The notes below the pieces were generated by a model that worked only from the letters and a program-made list of their open reading frames with translations, was not told the origin of the DNA and searched no databases. A stretch of DNA of 64,000 nt from Lachnospiraceae bacterium. GTDB lineage: Bacteria; Bacillota; Clostridia; Lachnospirales; Lachnospiraceae. Positions 9,274-18,064 of the stretch are shown here, one piece after another (position 1 is the stretch's first letter; the number at the start of each line of letters is the position of its first letter). Location of the stretch: the NCBI GenBank assembly GCA_017436305.1, contig JAFSDJ010000066.1:22001-86000 (forward strand), read 5' to 3'. Position numbers and translations under genes: made by a program.

Positions 9274-10545
9274 CTATTTTTCTTTTCTCCCAAAAGTTAC
9301 TTCACTTATATATTTTAACACGCATTGACGCATAAATGTCAACGCACTGGCCACACAGGTTTGACGAATTTTATCTCTGGATCCTGAAAAATGATACTCT
9401 TTTACCTCTATATTTCCTTTAACATTGCAGGCAATATATACAAGTCCTACCGGTTTTTCCTCAGTTCCACCATCCGGTCCGGCAATTCCTGTAATGGATA
9501 CTGTTACATCCGCTTTGGTAATGGAAGCACCGCCTTTTGCCATATCTACCGCGACTACATCACTGACTGCTCCATGTTTTATTAGATGTGCTTTCTTTAC
9601 TCCTGCAAACTTTCTCTTTGCTTTATTGGAATAGGTAACATATCCTGTTTTAAATACTTCTGATACTCCCGGAACATTAATAAGTCTTCCTGCTAAAAGT
9701 CCTCCTGTACAGGACTCTATCGTTGAAACTGTTAAATTGTGCGTTAATAACAAATCAACTACTGACTTTTCCAAGGTCACATCTTCCTCAGTAGAATACA
9801 CTTTGTCTCCAAAACGACTTTTTAATTCCTTCACAATAGGTTTACATAATTTTTTTGCACTTTTTTCATCCAAAGCCCTTGCTGTCACTCTAAAATGTAC
9901 TTCTCCTGTTTTCGCATAAGGTGCAATTGTTGGATTTGACTGTTTTTTTAACAAATCCTCTATCATAGATTCTGCTTTACTCTCTCCTATACCACAGATT
10001 TTAACAGTCTGGGAATAAAGCACATCCGTCGTTTTTTCTTTTAAATAAGGTACAATGCTCTGCTCAAACATAGGAATTAGCTCATTTGGAGGACCCGGTA
10101 ATAGAATTACAATTTTACCATTTTCTTCCATAATGACTCCAGGCGCTGTTCCATTTTCATTGTCTACAATAATCGCTCCCTTTGGAATCATTGCCTGTTT
10201 CCAATTATTCTCTGTAATCATAATATCCCGCTTATTAAAGTACTCCTTAATACGTTCTTTGGAATGTTCGTCTAAATAAAGCTCTTTTCCTAATACTTTT
10301 GCAGCTACTTCTTTTGTTAAATCGTCCTGGGTAGGCCCTAACCCTCCTGATAAAATCACAATATCTGAACGGTCCAGTGCCGTTTTAATTGTGCTATGTA
10401 ATCGTTCTTCATTGTCTCCTACAACAGTCTGATAATAACAAAAAAGCCCCAAACCCGCACATTTTTCAGAAAGATATGCTGCATTGGTATTTACTATATT
10501 ACCAAGAAGAATTTCCGTTCCAACAGATACAAGCTCTACTATCAT
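9274..10545 (-). CDS. cinA: CinA family protein (NMN deamidase / ADP-ribose pyrophosphatase)
   Basis: CinA proteins recycle pyridine nucleotides and are linked to competence and DNA damage in Firmicutes. The 423-residue protein has both usual parts: an N-terminal MoaB/MogA-like domain (SVGTEILLGNIVNTNA, GGLGPTQDDLT, LPGPPNEL) and a C-terminal amidase domain (STIESCTGGLLAGRL, VSITGIAGPDGGTEEKPVGLV). It begins one base after the pgsA stop codon. The rimO-pgsA-cinA order is common in Firmicutes, where recA often follows; here two extracytoplasmic-protein genes and a terminator intervene. Confidence 0.95.
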   Translation of the reverse strand: MIVELVSVGTEILLGNIVNTNAAYLSEKCAGLGLFCYYQTVVGDNEERLHSTIKTALDRSDIVILSGGLGPTQDDLTKEVAAKVLGKELYLDEHSKERIKEYFNKRDIMITENNWKQAMIPKGAIIVDNENGTAPGVIMEENGKIVILLPGPPNELIPMFEQSIVPYLKEKTTDVLYSQTVKICGIGESKAESMIEDLLKKQSNPTIAPYAKTGEVHFRVTARALDEKSAKKLCKPIVKELKSRFGDKVYSTEEDVTLEKSVVDLLLTHNLTVSTIESCTGGLLAGRLINVPGVSEVFKTGYVTYSNKAKRKFAGVKKAHLIKHGAVSDVVAVDMAKGGASITKADVTVSITGIAGPDGGTEEKPVGLVYIACNVKGNIEVKEYHFSGSRDKIRQTCVASALTFMRQCVLKYISEVTFGRKEK

Positions 10546-10546
10546 T

Positions 10547-11158
10547 TTATTCTACCTCGTCTTTCATTACATCCTTGTTTTTTACTAGATAGTCTATCAT
10601 AGAAACTATTGTTAAAATAAGTGCTACTATCATAAGCACAAAACCAATTCCATAAAGTACCCAGTAAATTGGATAAAATGCATCTATAGAAGCATATGGC
10701 ACCCCCTGCTTTACAAACCCTTGTCCATTTACAACACAAAGCATAAAACAAACCATTACCATTGTAATGGCTGTTTTCCATTTACCTGACTTGCCTGCCG
10801 CAATCACAACACCCTTTTCTGCTGCGATCAAACGAAAACCACTGACAATAAACTCTCTTGCAATAATTACAATCGTAATCCATGATGGTATCATATTTAA
10901 ATCTGTGAGGCAAATAAGCGCTGAACACACTAACAGCTTATCCGCCAATGGATCCATAAACTTTCCAAAATTGGTAATAAGGTTATATTTTCTGGCGATT
11001 TTCCCATCCAACATATCGGTAAGACTTGCAAGAATAAAAATGGCAAGTGCAATCCATTTAAACCATAATACTTTTGGTGATAACAAAATAAAGGCTACAA
11101 AAAACGGAACCATAATCATACGTAATATTGTTAGCTTGTTTGGTAAATTCATTTTCAT
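10547..11158 (-). CDS. pgsA: CDP-diacylglycerol-glycerol-3-phosphate 3-phosphatidyltransferase
   Basis: This membrane enzyme makes phosphatidylglycerol phosphate, the committed step to phosphatidylglycerol and cardiolipin. The CDP-alcohol phosphotransferase signature is complete: D-G-x2-A-R-x8-G-x3-D-x3-D, seen as DGKIAR, then GKFMDPLADK. The 203 residues contain several hydrophobic helices. The ATG overlaps the rimO TGA stop codon by 4 bases, indicating coupling. The substrate CDP-diacylglycerol is made by CdsA, encoded at 51.9 kb. Confidence 0.95.
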   Translation of the reverse strand: MKMNLPNKLTILRMIMVPFFVAFILLSPKVLWFKWIALAIFILASLTDMLDGKIARKYNLITNFGKFMDPLADKLLVCSALICLTDLNMIPSWITIVIIAREFIVSGFRLIAAEKGVVIAAGKSGKWKTAITMVMVCFMLCVVNGQGFVKQGVPYASIDAFYPIYWVLYGIGFVLMIVALILTIVSMIDYLVKNKDVMKDEVE

Positions 11159-12480
11159 TTTACTATTTCTCCTATTAAATCATATTCATATGAACCGGTT
11201 ACTTTCACTAAGGCAAAATCCCCTGTCATAAGCTCTTCATCTGTATTTACGAAAATCAAGCCATCTACATTCGGGGCATCTTTATAGGTTCTTCCCACAT
11301 ATGCGTTTTCATCAGCTACTTTTCCCTCTATCATAACGAGAACTTCTTTTCCTATCATTTCTTCTGCCTTATAAAAAGCAATTTCCTGTTGAAGCTCCAT
11401 AATTTCCGCCTGTCTGTCTTCTTTTACACTTTCATCAATTTGTTCAGGAAACTCTGCTGCTTTCGTATTTTCTTCCGGTGAATAGGTAAATACTCCAAGA
11501 CGGTCAAATTCCATTTCGTCTACAAAGGCCATATTCTTTTCATGGTCATTTTCTGTTTCTCCCGGAAATCCAGTAATCAAAGTAGTCCTTAAACAAATAT
11601 CCGGTATTTCTTCTCTAAGCTTACCAATCATTGCCCGAAGGGAATTTTCGTTTGTACGTCTTCCCATTTTCTTTAAAATATCATCAGAACAGTGTTGGAT
11701 TGGAATATCCAGATAGTTACAGATTTTCTTTTCTTCTTTTATAACGGTAATCAGTTCCTCTGTAATTTCTTCAGGATAACAGTACAAAATACGAATCCAG
11801 TATAGTCCTGAAATTTCGCAAAGCTTGCGTAAAAGTTCAGGTAGCATTTTCTTTCCATATAAATCCATACCATAAAGGGTCGTTTCCTGCGCTACTAAAA
11901 TCAGTTCTTTTACTCCTTTGTCCGCTAATTCTCTTGCTGATTCTAAAAGGTGTTCCATAGGAATACTGCGGTAATGTCCTCTTACTTTTGGAATAATGCA
12001 GTAAGTACAATTTTTGTTACAACCCTCTGCAATTTTTAAATAAGCAAAATGGCCTCCTGTAGTAACAATTCGTTCTTTACCAAAAGCAGGAGCCGAGTTA
12101 ATGTCTGCTAACTGATTGCCATTTTCTTTTTGTAAAGCTTTCTCTACTGCCTCTACAATTTTATCAATTGCATTGGTGCCTACAATAGCATCAACTTCCG
12201 GAATTTCTGTTTGAATTTCATCCTTATAACGTTCTGCCAGACAGCCTGTTGCAATTAATACTTTTGCATTTCCTTCTTCCTTTAACTGCCCCATTTCCAA
12301 AAGTGTCTGGATACTTTCTTCTTTTGCATCATGGATGAAACAGCAGGTATTTACTACAATGATTTCAGCTTCTAATTCATCATCTGTAAAGGTATATCCT
12401 TTTCTTTCCAGTTTACCCAGCATATACTCTGTATCTGCCAGATTTTTGTCACAACCTAGTGATATAAATAATATTTTCAT
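11155..12480 (-). CDS. rimO: Ribosomal protein uS12 methylthiotransferase RimO
   Basis: RimO is a radical-SAM enzyme that methylthiolates an aspartate of ribosomal protein S12. The 441-residue protein begins MKILFISLGCDKNLADTEYM (cluster-binding UPF0004 domain). It carries the radical-SAM CxxxCxxC in GCNKNCTYCIIPKVRG near residue 150 and ends in a TRAM-like domain. The ATG at 12478-12480 has a GAGGAG site just upstream; an ATG 18 bases further up lacks one and the family N-terminus argues against it. It heads the run with pgsA and cinA. Confidence 0.96.
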   Translation of the reverse strand: MKILFISLGCDKNLADTEYMLGKLERKGYTFTDDELEAEIIVVNTCCFIHDAKEESIQTLLEMGQLKEEGNAKVLIATGCLAERYKDEIQTEIPEVDAIVGTNAIDKIVEAVEKALQKENGNQLADINSAPAFGKERIVTTGGHFAYLKIAEGCNKNCTYCIIPKVRGHYRSIPMEHLLESARELADKGVKELILVAQETTLYGMDLYGKKMLPELLRKLCEISGLYWIRILYCYPEEITEELITVIKEEKKICNYLDIPIQHCSDDILKKMGRRTNENSLRAMIGKLREEIPDICLRTTLITGFPGETENDHEKNMAFVDEMEFDRLGVFTYSPEENTKAAEFPEQIDESVKEDRQAEIMELQQEIAFYKAEEMIGKEVLVMIEGKVADENAYVGRTYKDAPNVDGLIFVNTDEELMTGDFALVKVTGSYEYDLIGEIVK

Positions 12481-12585
12481 AAGCTCCTCTTTAATCATTA
12501 TTCGTTACTGTTCACTCCGCTCCCAGTAACCATTTGTTTCTGTATTATGGAAAATATCTGTAAACATTCCTTAAAATGTCAGAAA

Positions 12586-12612
12586 AGAGAAATACCTATA
12601 AGGAATTTCTCT
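12586..12612 (-). terminator. Intrinsic terminator after rpoZ
   Basis: The stem AGAGAAAT/ATTTCTCT continues after one A-A mismatch into CCT/AGG with a 3-base loop. The minus-strand tail is TTTTCTGACATTTT. It separates yicC-gmk-rpoZ from rimO. Confidence 0.75.
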
Positions 12613-12625
12613 CTAACCTGCACAA

Positions 12626-12874
12626 TTATTCTTCCTCTTGCTCTTCGTCTTTAGCAAGGATTTTAATCTTTCCTTCATTTAACTCTTTAACAGCTGAGGA
12701 AAGAGGTTTTGCATCGTCTGCCTGTACTAAAGGTTCGTCACCTGCAATAATTTGTCTAGCTCTTTTTGCTGTAGCCATAACAATAGAATATCTGCTGTTT
12801 ACAACATTAGCTTCTCCTGATTCAACCTCGCTGTTTACTACTTGTATTAATTCTGTGTAAGATGGATGTAACAT
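12626..12874 (-). CDS. rpoZ: RNA polymerase omega subunit
   Basis: Omega helps fold and stabilise the beta-prime subunit. The 82-residue protein shows the family core: LHPSYTELIQVVNSEV, then NSRYSIVMATAKRARQI, and ends in an acidic tail. The start has an AAGGAG site inside the end of gmk, two bases from its stop codon. The neighbourhood gmk-rpoZ is conserved in Firmicutes. Confidence 0.95.
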   Translation of the reverse strand: MLHPSYTELIQVVNSEVESGEANVVNSRYSIVMATAKRARQIIAGDEPLVQADDAKPLSSAVKELNEGKIKILAKDEEQEEE

Positions 12875-12876
12875 CT

Positions 12877-13509
12877 CTATTCTCCTTTCGAAAGACTTTT
12901 CAATTCTTCTCTTATATTTTTTATAAACTCCTGATTATTCTCAGGTGTATTATGTGCTGTACTAACAATGCTGTGAAGTTCTTTTACACAATTTTCAAGT
13001 ACATCATTTACGATAATGTAATCATAATATTCTATGCCTTCTGCTTCTTCTACAGCACGTGCCATTCTCTGGTCTATTACCTCCTCTGTTTCTGTGCCTC
13101 GTCCTACCAGACGGCTTTTAAGCTCAGCTGCACTAGGCGGCATAACAAAGAGAAGTAATGCATCCGGGTACTTTTCTTTTACTTTCAAAGCTCCCTGAAT
13201 TTCGATTTCCAAAATAACATCCTTGCCATTTGCTAACATTTCTTCCACATATTCTTTTGGTGTCCCGTAATAATTGCCACAATACTGTGCGTACTCAATT
13301 ACTTTTTCTTCTTCTATCTTTTTAAGAAAGGTGCTTTCCTCCACAAAAAAATATGCTTTGCCATCTTCCTCTCCGGCTCTTGGCTTTCTTGTAGTCATGG
13401 AAATACTTAATGCGTAATTGTCATAAGATTCTACCAGTTTTTTCATAAGAGTGCCTTTTCCTGCCCCAGAAAAACCGGATACTACTAAAAGAATTCCTTT
13501 TCTTTTCAT
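12877..13509 (-). CDS. gmk: Guanylate kinase
   Basis: The enzyme phosphorylates GMP to GDP with ATP. The P-loop is SGFSGAGKGT near residue 12, the GMP-binding segment is TTRKPRAGEEDGKAYFFV, and the lid contains SRLVGRGTETEEVIDQRM. From the ATG at 13507-13509 the protein has 210 residues, the usual length. AGGAGG precedes this ATG; an in-frame TTG 18 bases upstream runs through that site and is rejected. It sits between yicC and rpoZ. Confidence 0.97.
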   Translation of the reverse strand: MKRKGILLVVSGFSGAGKGTLMKKLVESYDNYALSISMTTRKPRAGEEDGKAYFFVEESTFLKKIEEEKVIEYAQYCGNYYGTPKEYVEEMLANGKDVILEIEIQGALKVKEKYPDALLLFVMPPSAAELKSRLVGRGTETEEVIDQRMARAVEEAEGIEYYDYIIVNDVLENCVKELHSIVSTAHNTPENNQEFIKNIREELKSLSKGE

Positions 13510-13519
13510 CAGACTCCTC

Positions 13520-14398
13520 CTATTCAATATTCTGAATCTGCTCTCTGATTTTTTCTATATCTGTTTTTAACTCAATTCCTCTGTTGGAAATCTCCAAATC
13601 ACTTGTTTTGGATAAAATCGTATTAGCTTCTCTATTCATTTCCTGCGCAATGAAATCTAACTTTCTACCAATACTTTCTCCATCTAAAAGCGCCTCTTTT
13701 GTAGCTTCCACATGGCTTCTTAAACGTACCAGTTCTTCATCTACGCAAACCTTGTCTGCAAAAATTGTAACCTCTGTAGCCAGTCTTGCTTCATCAATTT
13801 TCGTATCCTGTAATAGCTCATTTACTTTTTCCATAAGCTTTTCTTTGTATTCCGCAATGATCTGTGGCGAACGTTCTTCAATGAAAGCTACATGCTCTAA
13901 CATACCCTCTAACTTAACAATCATATCGTTTCTTAAGTTTTCGCCTTCTTTAATTCTTGTTTCCACAAAGTTTTCTGCAGCACCACGAATGGTTTTTTCA
14001 AGTAGCTTCCATAGTTCTTCTTCGTCAATAGTCTGTTCTTCCATGGTAAATACTTCCGGATATCTGGAAAGTGAAGAAACTCTTACATCATTGTCTAAGG
14101 AAAAATCTTCTGCCATTTGTGTTAAATAATTGTAATACTCTCTGGCAATATCCTTATTGTATTTAATACATACATTATTTTCAGAATAGTCTTCATAAGT
14201 AATGAAAACATCTACTTTTCCTCTTTGAATGTATTCCTTTAACAGATTTCTAATAGATGCTTCAAAAAAGTTAAGCTTTTTCGGCATTTTGATACCTGCA
14301 TCTAAATATCTGTGATTTACGGACTTTATTTCAACCGTAAACTTGCGGTTTCCCTCGGTCATTTCACAACGGCCAAATCCTGTCATACTTTTAATCAT
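13520..14398 (-). CDS. yicC: YicC/YloC-family endoribonuclease
   Basis: Members are endoribonucleases or RNA-decay adaptors. The protein starts MIKSMTGFGR, the family's diagnostic N-terminus. It contains FTVEIKSVNHRYLDAGIKMP and ends with the DUF1732-type segment IGRKLDFIAQEMNREANTILSK. The ATG at 14396-14398 has an AAAGAGGT site; a longer frame upstream has no support. Length is 292 residues, normal. The yicC-gmk-rpoZ order is conserved, but the small remA gene that lies between yicC and gmk in Bacillus is absent. Confidence 0.93.
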   Translation of the reverse strand: MIKSMTGFGRCEMTEGNRKFTVEIKSVNHRYLDAGIKMPKKLNFFEASIRNLLKEYIQRGKVDVFITYEDYSENNVCIKYNKDIAREYYNYLTQMAEDFSLDNDVRVSSLSRYPEVFTMEEQTIDEEELWKLLEKTIRGAAENFVETRIKEGENLRNDMIVKLEGMLEHVAFIEERSPQIIAEYKEKLMEKVNELLQDTKIDEARLATEVTIFADKVCVDEELVRLRSHVEATKEALLDGESIGRKLDFIAQEMNREANTILSKTSDLEISNRGIELKTDIEKIREQIQNIE

Positions 14399-14473
14399 GT
14401 CAGTACCTCTTTCGTAACTGTTTCTTATTTGATTTATGCCGCCATCAGCTTCCGTTGTGGCATACTTATTTTT

Positions 14474-14502
14474 ATTATATATAATGAATTCCAAATCGTC
14501 AA
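14474..14502 (-). promoter_or_regulatory. Promoter of yicC-gmk-rpoZ
   Basis: On the minus strand TTGACG (14497-14502) is followed after exactly 17 bases by a perfect TATAAT (14474-14479), about 75 bases before the yicC ATG. This is one of the best sigma-A type promoters in the window. Nothing else was recognised in the bases between here and the rqcH terminator. Confidence 0.8.
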
Positions 14503-14653
14503 GTTTTCACTGCTTATGCCTTGCTAAAAGCCGTAAAACAACTTATTCCATCCGGTCTTGTATGAAAAAAATGCTTTCATATGGCTTTCCTGCTGCATTT
14601 GTCTCTTTGCCCAAAAATCATCGTAAGCATAAGTGCCATAACCATAACAAAAA

Positions 14654-14672
14654 GTAACCCGTTTTTTGTTAC
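14654..14672 (-). terminator. Short terminator-like hairpin at the end of rqcH
   Basis: A GTAAC/GTTAC stem that includes the rqcH stop codon is followed on the minus strand by TTTTTG. The stem is only 5 bp, so the call is tentative. Confidence 0.45.
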
Positions 14673-16414
14673 CCTTTCACTTCTTCTATCTGTGAAATAT
14701 CCGAATCGATCATAAGAGAATAATTAGTATAATATACTACAAATCCCGGTTTACCACCTGCCGGTTTTTTTACCTGCTTTTTCTCTACATAGTCAATTTC
14801 AACTTTATCCTGTCCTCTGGCTTTGGAAAAATGAGCCGCCAGTCTTCCTGCCTCTTCAAAGGTGGAATCTGCCATTTCTCTTCCCCCTGACTTTACGATG
14901 ACATGGGATCCCGGAATTCCTTTTGCATGAAACCACCAGTCGTTACCTTCCGCTAACTTAAAAGTCAGTTCTTCATTCTGGTAGTTATTTTTCCCTACAT
15001 ACATATGAAATCCGTCTTTACTGATAAAATGGTATGGCTTACTGGTAATTTTTTCCTTCTTTTTGCCACCTTTTCTACGTATATAGCCACTTTCTATGAG
15101 TTCTTCCTTAATCTGAGCTAAATCCTCTTCTAATATGGCCATATCAAGTGCTGTCATAATCGTTTCCAAATGCTCAATTTCCTCTTTTGTTTCCTTTGAA
15201 AAAACAATTAATGCTTCATAGGTTCTTTTTAACTTGCCATATTTATCAAAGTACTTTTTGGCATTTTCCAAAGGCGTTAATTCAACATCAAGTGGAACCT
15301 TTTCAAGCTGTCCGGTATAGTAATTTTCCACTTCAATAAATTTATCCCCAGGCTTTGCCTGATAGCCATAAGTATGAAGAAGCTCTCCGTAAATTTTATA
15401 TTTTTCCCGTTTTTCGGTATCCTTTAACTGTCTACATTGTAAATCGTATTTTTTTACATTTCTTTCTAATGCCGTCTGGACTACTTTTCTTAAATCAACA
15501 GATTTTTGTCTGATTCTGGTAACGGCACTTTTGGTTGCATAATACTTTTTTAATACTTCTGAAATTGTGGAAAACTCTTCTTTTTCTAAATTATCATAAA
15601 TAGTAAGCGGCAATACTCCGTACTCTTTGGGCTCTTTTTTTCCGTAGATAATAAATGGTTTATATTGTTTCTTTTTAATGCCATCCACATAGGAAAAGTT
15701 AGCCTCTGCTAACCGCTCCAGTTCCTCTTTTTCCAATGCCCCTGTGGGTTTATCAGAATCCACTTTTGCCTGATAACAAATTTCCTGAGCAACAATAGGA
15801 GAAATTCCGGTAAAGTTACAATATATACTTTTATATACCGGCATATTTTTCTCCAATAGAACATTTATAAAATTTTCTTTTGTCAAATTATCTGAAACAG
15901 GATTTTCCTTCTTTTCTGTCTGGGGAATAAAATACTCTCTTCCGGGCAAAACCTCTCTGACACTGCTGACCATACCAGATATATGCTTAATGCTGTCGAT
16001 AATCATTCCCTCGTCATTGCAGAAAATCAGATTACTGTGCTTTCCCATAAGCTCTACAATTAAGGTTTTCCTGCATAAATCCCCCAATTCATTTAAATGC
16101 TCAACCTCAATGTTAATAATGCGCTCAAGCCCCGGCTGCGCTATATTTACAATTCTTCCATTCTGAATATGTTTTCTAAGAAGCATACAAAAATTGGGAG
16201 CTGTCATAGGACTTTTTTTATTTTCTTCTATAAAATATACAAGTGGAAGTGTAGCATTAGCACTAAGTAATAACCTATGCTGTGCACCTTCATTTTTTAT
16301 AGTAAGCAAAATCTCATCCTTTTCAGGCTGGGCTATTTTGTAAATTCTTCCGTTTAAAATTTTCTGTTTCATTTCCTCCACAAGGCAGGAAATGGTTATT
16401 CCGTCAAAAGCCAT
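14669..16414 (-). CDS. rqcH: Rqc2/NEMF homologue RqcH (NFACT family)
   Basis: RqcH binds obstructed 50S subunits and adds C-terminal alanine tails to stalled nascent chains, marking them for degradation. The 581-residue protein has the NFACT-N domain at the start (MAFDGITISCLVEEMKQKIL), a helix-hairpin-helix region, long coiled coils (about 280-430) and the C-terminal NFACT-R domain (WWFHAKGIPGSHVIVKS near 495). Older annotations call such proteins fibronectin-binding FbpA. A good AGAGGAAAA site precedes the ATG. A weak CTGACA/TATAGA pair just upstream may be its promoter. Confidence 0.93.
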   Translation of the reverse strand: MAFDGITISCLVEEMKQKILNGRIYKIAQPEKDEILLTIKNEGAQHRLLLSANATLPLVYFIEENKKSPMTAPNFCMLLRKHIQNGRIVNIAQPGLERIINIEVEHLNELGDLCRKTLIVELMGKHSNLIFCNDEGMIIDSIKHISGMVSSVREVLPGREYFIPQTEKKENPVSDNLTKENFINVLLEKNMPVYKSIYCNFTGISPIVAQEICYQAKVDSDKPTGALEKEELERLAEANFSYVDGIKKKQYKPFIIYGKKEPKEYGVLPLTIYDNLEKEEFSTISEVLKKYYATKSAVTRIRQKSVDLRKVVQTALERNVKKYDLQCRQLKDTEKREKYKIYGELLHTYGYQAKPGDKFIEVENYYTGQLEKVPLDVELTPLENAKKYFDKYGKLKRTYEALIVFSKETKEEIEHLETIMTALDMAILEEDLAQIKEELIESGYIRRKGGKKKEKITSKPYHFISKDGFHMYVGKNNYQNEELTFKLAEGNDWWFHAKGIPGSHVIVKSGGREMADSTFEEAGRLAAHFSKARGQDKVEIDYVEKKQVKKPAGGKPGFVVYYTNYSLMIDSDISQIEEVKG

Positions 16415-16486
16415 GTTTTCCTCTTTCTTATGTTACTTTCTATAGTCGTTATATAATTTGTGTCAGGAATTTTTCTATATCATTAT

Positions 16487-16520
16487 AAAGAAAGAAGCAT
16501 AAATCTATGCCTCTTTCTTT
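16487..16520 (-). terminator. Intrinsic terminator after glgA
   Basis: A 15-position stem with one mismatch (AAAGAAAGAAGCATA with TATGCCTCTTTCTTT) closes an AATC loop 4 bases past the glgA stop codon. On the minus strand the transcript ends in ...CTTTATAATG; on the plus strand it is followed by TTT. Confidence 0.8.
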
Positions 16521-16524
16521 TTTG

Positions 16525-17970
16525 TTATCCTATTAACCAATCATACATTTCCTGATATTTACCAGCAGATACTTTCCATGAGAAATCTGCTTCCATTCCT
16601 CTATCCACCATTTTGTTCCATTCCCTTTTTCTTTGATAGAATACATATTTTGCGTAGCGGATAGTTGCTAACATTTCATGTGCATTGTAATTACAAAAAC
16701 TAAATCCTGTACCGGTACATTCATATTCATTGTACGGTTCTACTGTATCTTTTAAACCACCTGTTTCCCTAACAATTGGAACTGTACCGTAGCGCAGTGC
16801 CATTAGCTGGCTCAAACCACATGGTTCAAATAAAGATGGCATTAAAAATGCATCACAGGCTGCGTAAATCTTGTGTGACAACGCCTCGGAATAATAAATA
16901 TTAGCAGACACTTTATTATTATATTTCCAATCAAAATGTCTGAACATATTTTCATATCGTTCTTCTCCGGTTCCAAGGACTACAATCTGCACATCTTCCT
17001 GACATAGTTCATCCATAATATAGGCAATCAAATCAAGTCCCTTCTGGTCTGTTAATCTGGATACAATTCCAATCATGAACTTTCCGTCATCCTGTTCTAA
17101 ACCAAGTTCCTCCTGAAGAGCGCGTTTATTTTTAACCTTTTCTTTTCTGAAATTCACCTTATTGTATGGGAAACTAATATTTTTGTCTGTTTCCGGATTA
17201 AATTCATCATAATCAATACCATTTACAATTCCCCTTAAGGAATTGCTTCTGGCTGTTAATAGTCCGTTTAATCCTTCTCCATAAAAAGCTGTCTTGATTT
17301 CTTCTGCATAAGTAGAAGAAACTGTTGTAATGGCATCTGCAAAAACAAGACCACCTTTTAATAAGTTGGCATCTTTATACGCTTCTAACTTGTCCGAAGT
17401 AAAGTAATAATCCGGAAGTCCTGTAATCTCTTTGACCGTCTTAATATCCCATTTACCCTGGAACTTTAAATTATGTATTGTCATAACAGATTTAATGCCT
17501 CTGTAAAAGTCTCCGCCCTGAAATCTTTCCTTTAAATAAACCGGTATAAGACCTGTCTGCCAGTCATGACAGTGAATAAGGTCCGGCCTGAAATCAATCA
17601 GTGGTAAGCTTGATAGAGCTGCTTTACAGAAAAATGAAAACTTCTCGATTTCCTCTAATACATTATCACTGTAAATCTTAAAGCCACTAAACATGGATTC
17701 ATTGTCAATAAAGTAATATGTGATGCCATCTACATTTGCTTCAAATATACCAACATATTCCTGCCTCCAATGAAAATCCATATAATAATGAGTTCTATAT
17801 CTCATTAAATCCTTCATTTCCTGTCTCATACATGTGTATTTTGGTAAAATAACTCTAACATCAAAATACTCCTTATCAATACATTTGGGTAGAGAACCTA
17901 CTACATCTGCCAGTCCTCCTGTCTTAATAAACGGAACACCTTCTGAAGCAACAAATAGTATTTTTTTCAT
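16525..17970 (-). CDS. glgA: Glycogen synthase (ADP-glucose type)
   Basis: GlgA extends alpha-1,4-glucan chains from ADP-glucose. This GT5 enzyme shows MKKILFVASEGVPFIKTGGLADVVGSLP, with the KTGGL nucleotide-sugar motif, HDWQTGLIPVYL, and the C-terminal SLFEPCGLSQLMALRYGTVPIV. From the ATG at 17968-17970 it has 481 residues, normal for the family. GGAGG lies 8 bases upstream of that ATG; a longer frame starting 24 bases earlier has no ribosome-binding site. No other glycogen gene is nearby. A TATAAT with a poor -35 lies at 18024-18029. Confidence 0.95.
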   Translation of the reverse strand: MKKILFVASEGVPFIKTGGLADVVGSLPKCIDKEYFDVRVILPKYTCMRQEMKDLMRYRTHYYMDFHWRQEYVGIFEANVDGITYYFIDNESMFSGFKIYSDNVLEEIEKFSFFCKAALSSLPLIDFRPDLIHCHDWQTGLIPVYLKERFQGGDFYRGIKSVMTIHNLKFQGKWDIKTVKEITGLPDYYFTSDKLEAYKDANLLKGGLVFADAITTVSSTYAEEIKTAFYGEGLNGLLTARSNSLRGIVNGIDYDEFNPETDKNISFPYNKVNFRKEKVKNKRALQEELGLEQDDGKFMIGIVSRLTDQKGLDLIAYIMDELCQEDVQIVVLGTGEERYENMFRHFDWKYNNKVSANIYYSEALSHKIYAACDAFLMPSLFEPCGLSQLMALRYGTVPIVRETGGLKDTVEPYNEYECTGTGFSFCNYNAHEMLATIRYAKYVFYQRKREWNKMVDRGMEADFSWKVSAGKYQEMYDWLIG

Positions 17971-18064
17971 TCCTATATCCTCCAATTCATACATAGTCCC
18001 TTTTCCCCGATAGCTATAGGAAAATTATACTACAATTCAATGGATTTTAAAAGTACTATTTTCA

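Noticed and set aside
10542-10781. 79-residue minus-strand frame overlapping pgsA
   Set aside because: It is out of frame within pgsA, which has complete catalytic motifs and normal length.
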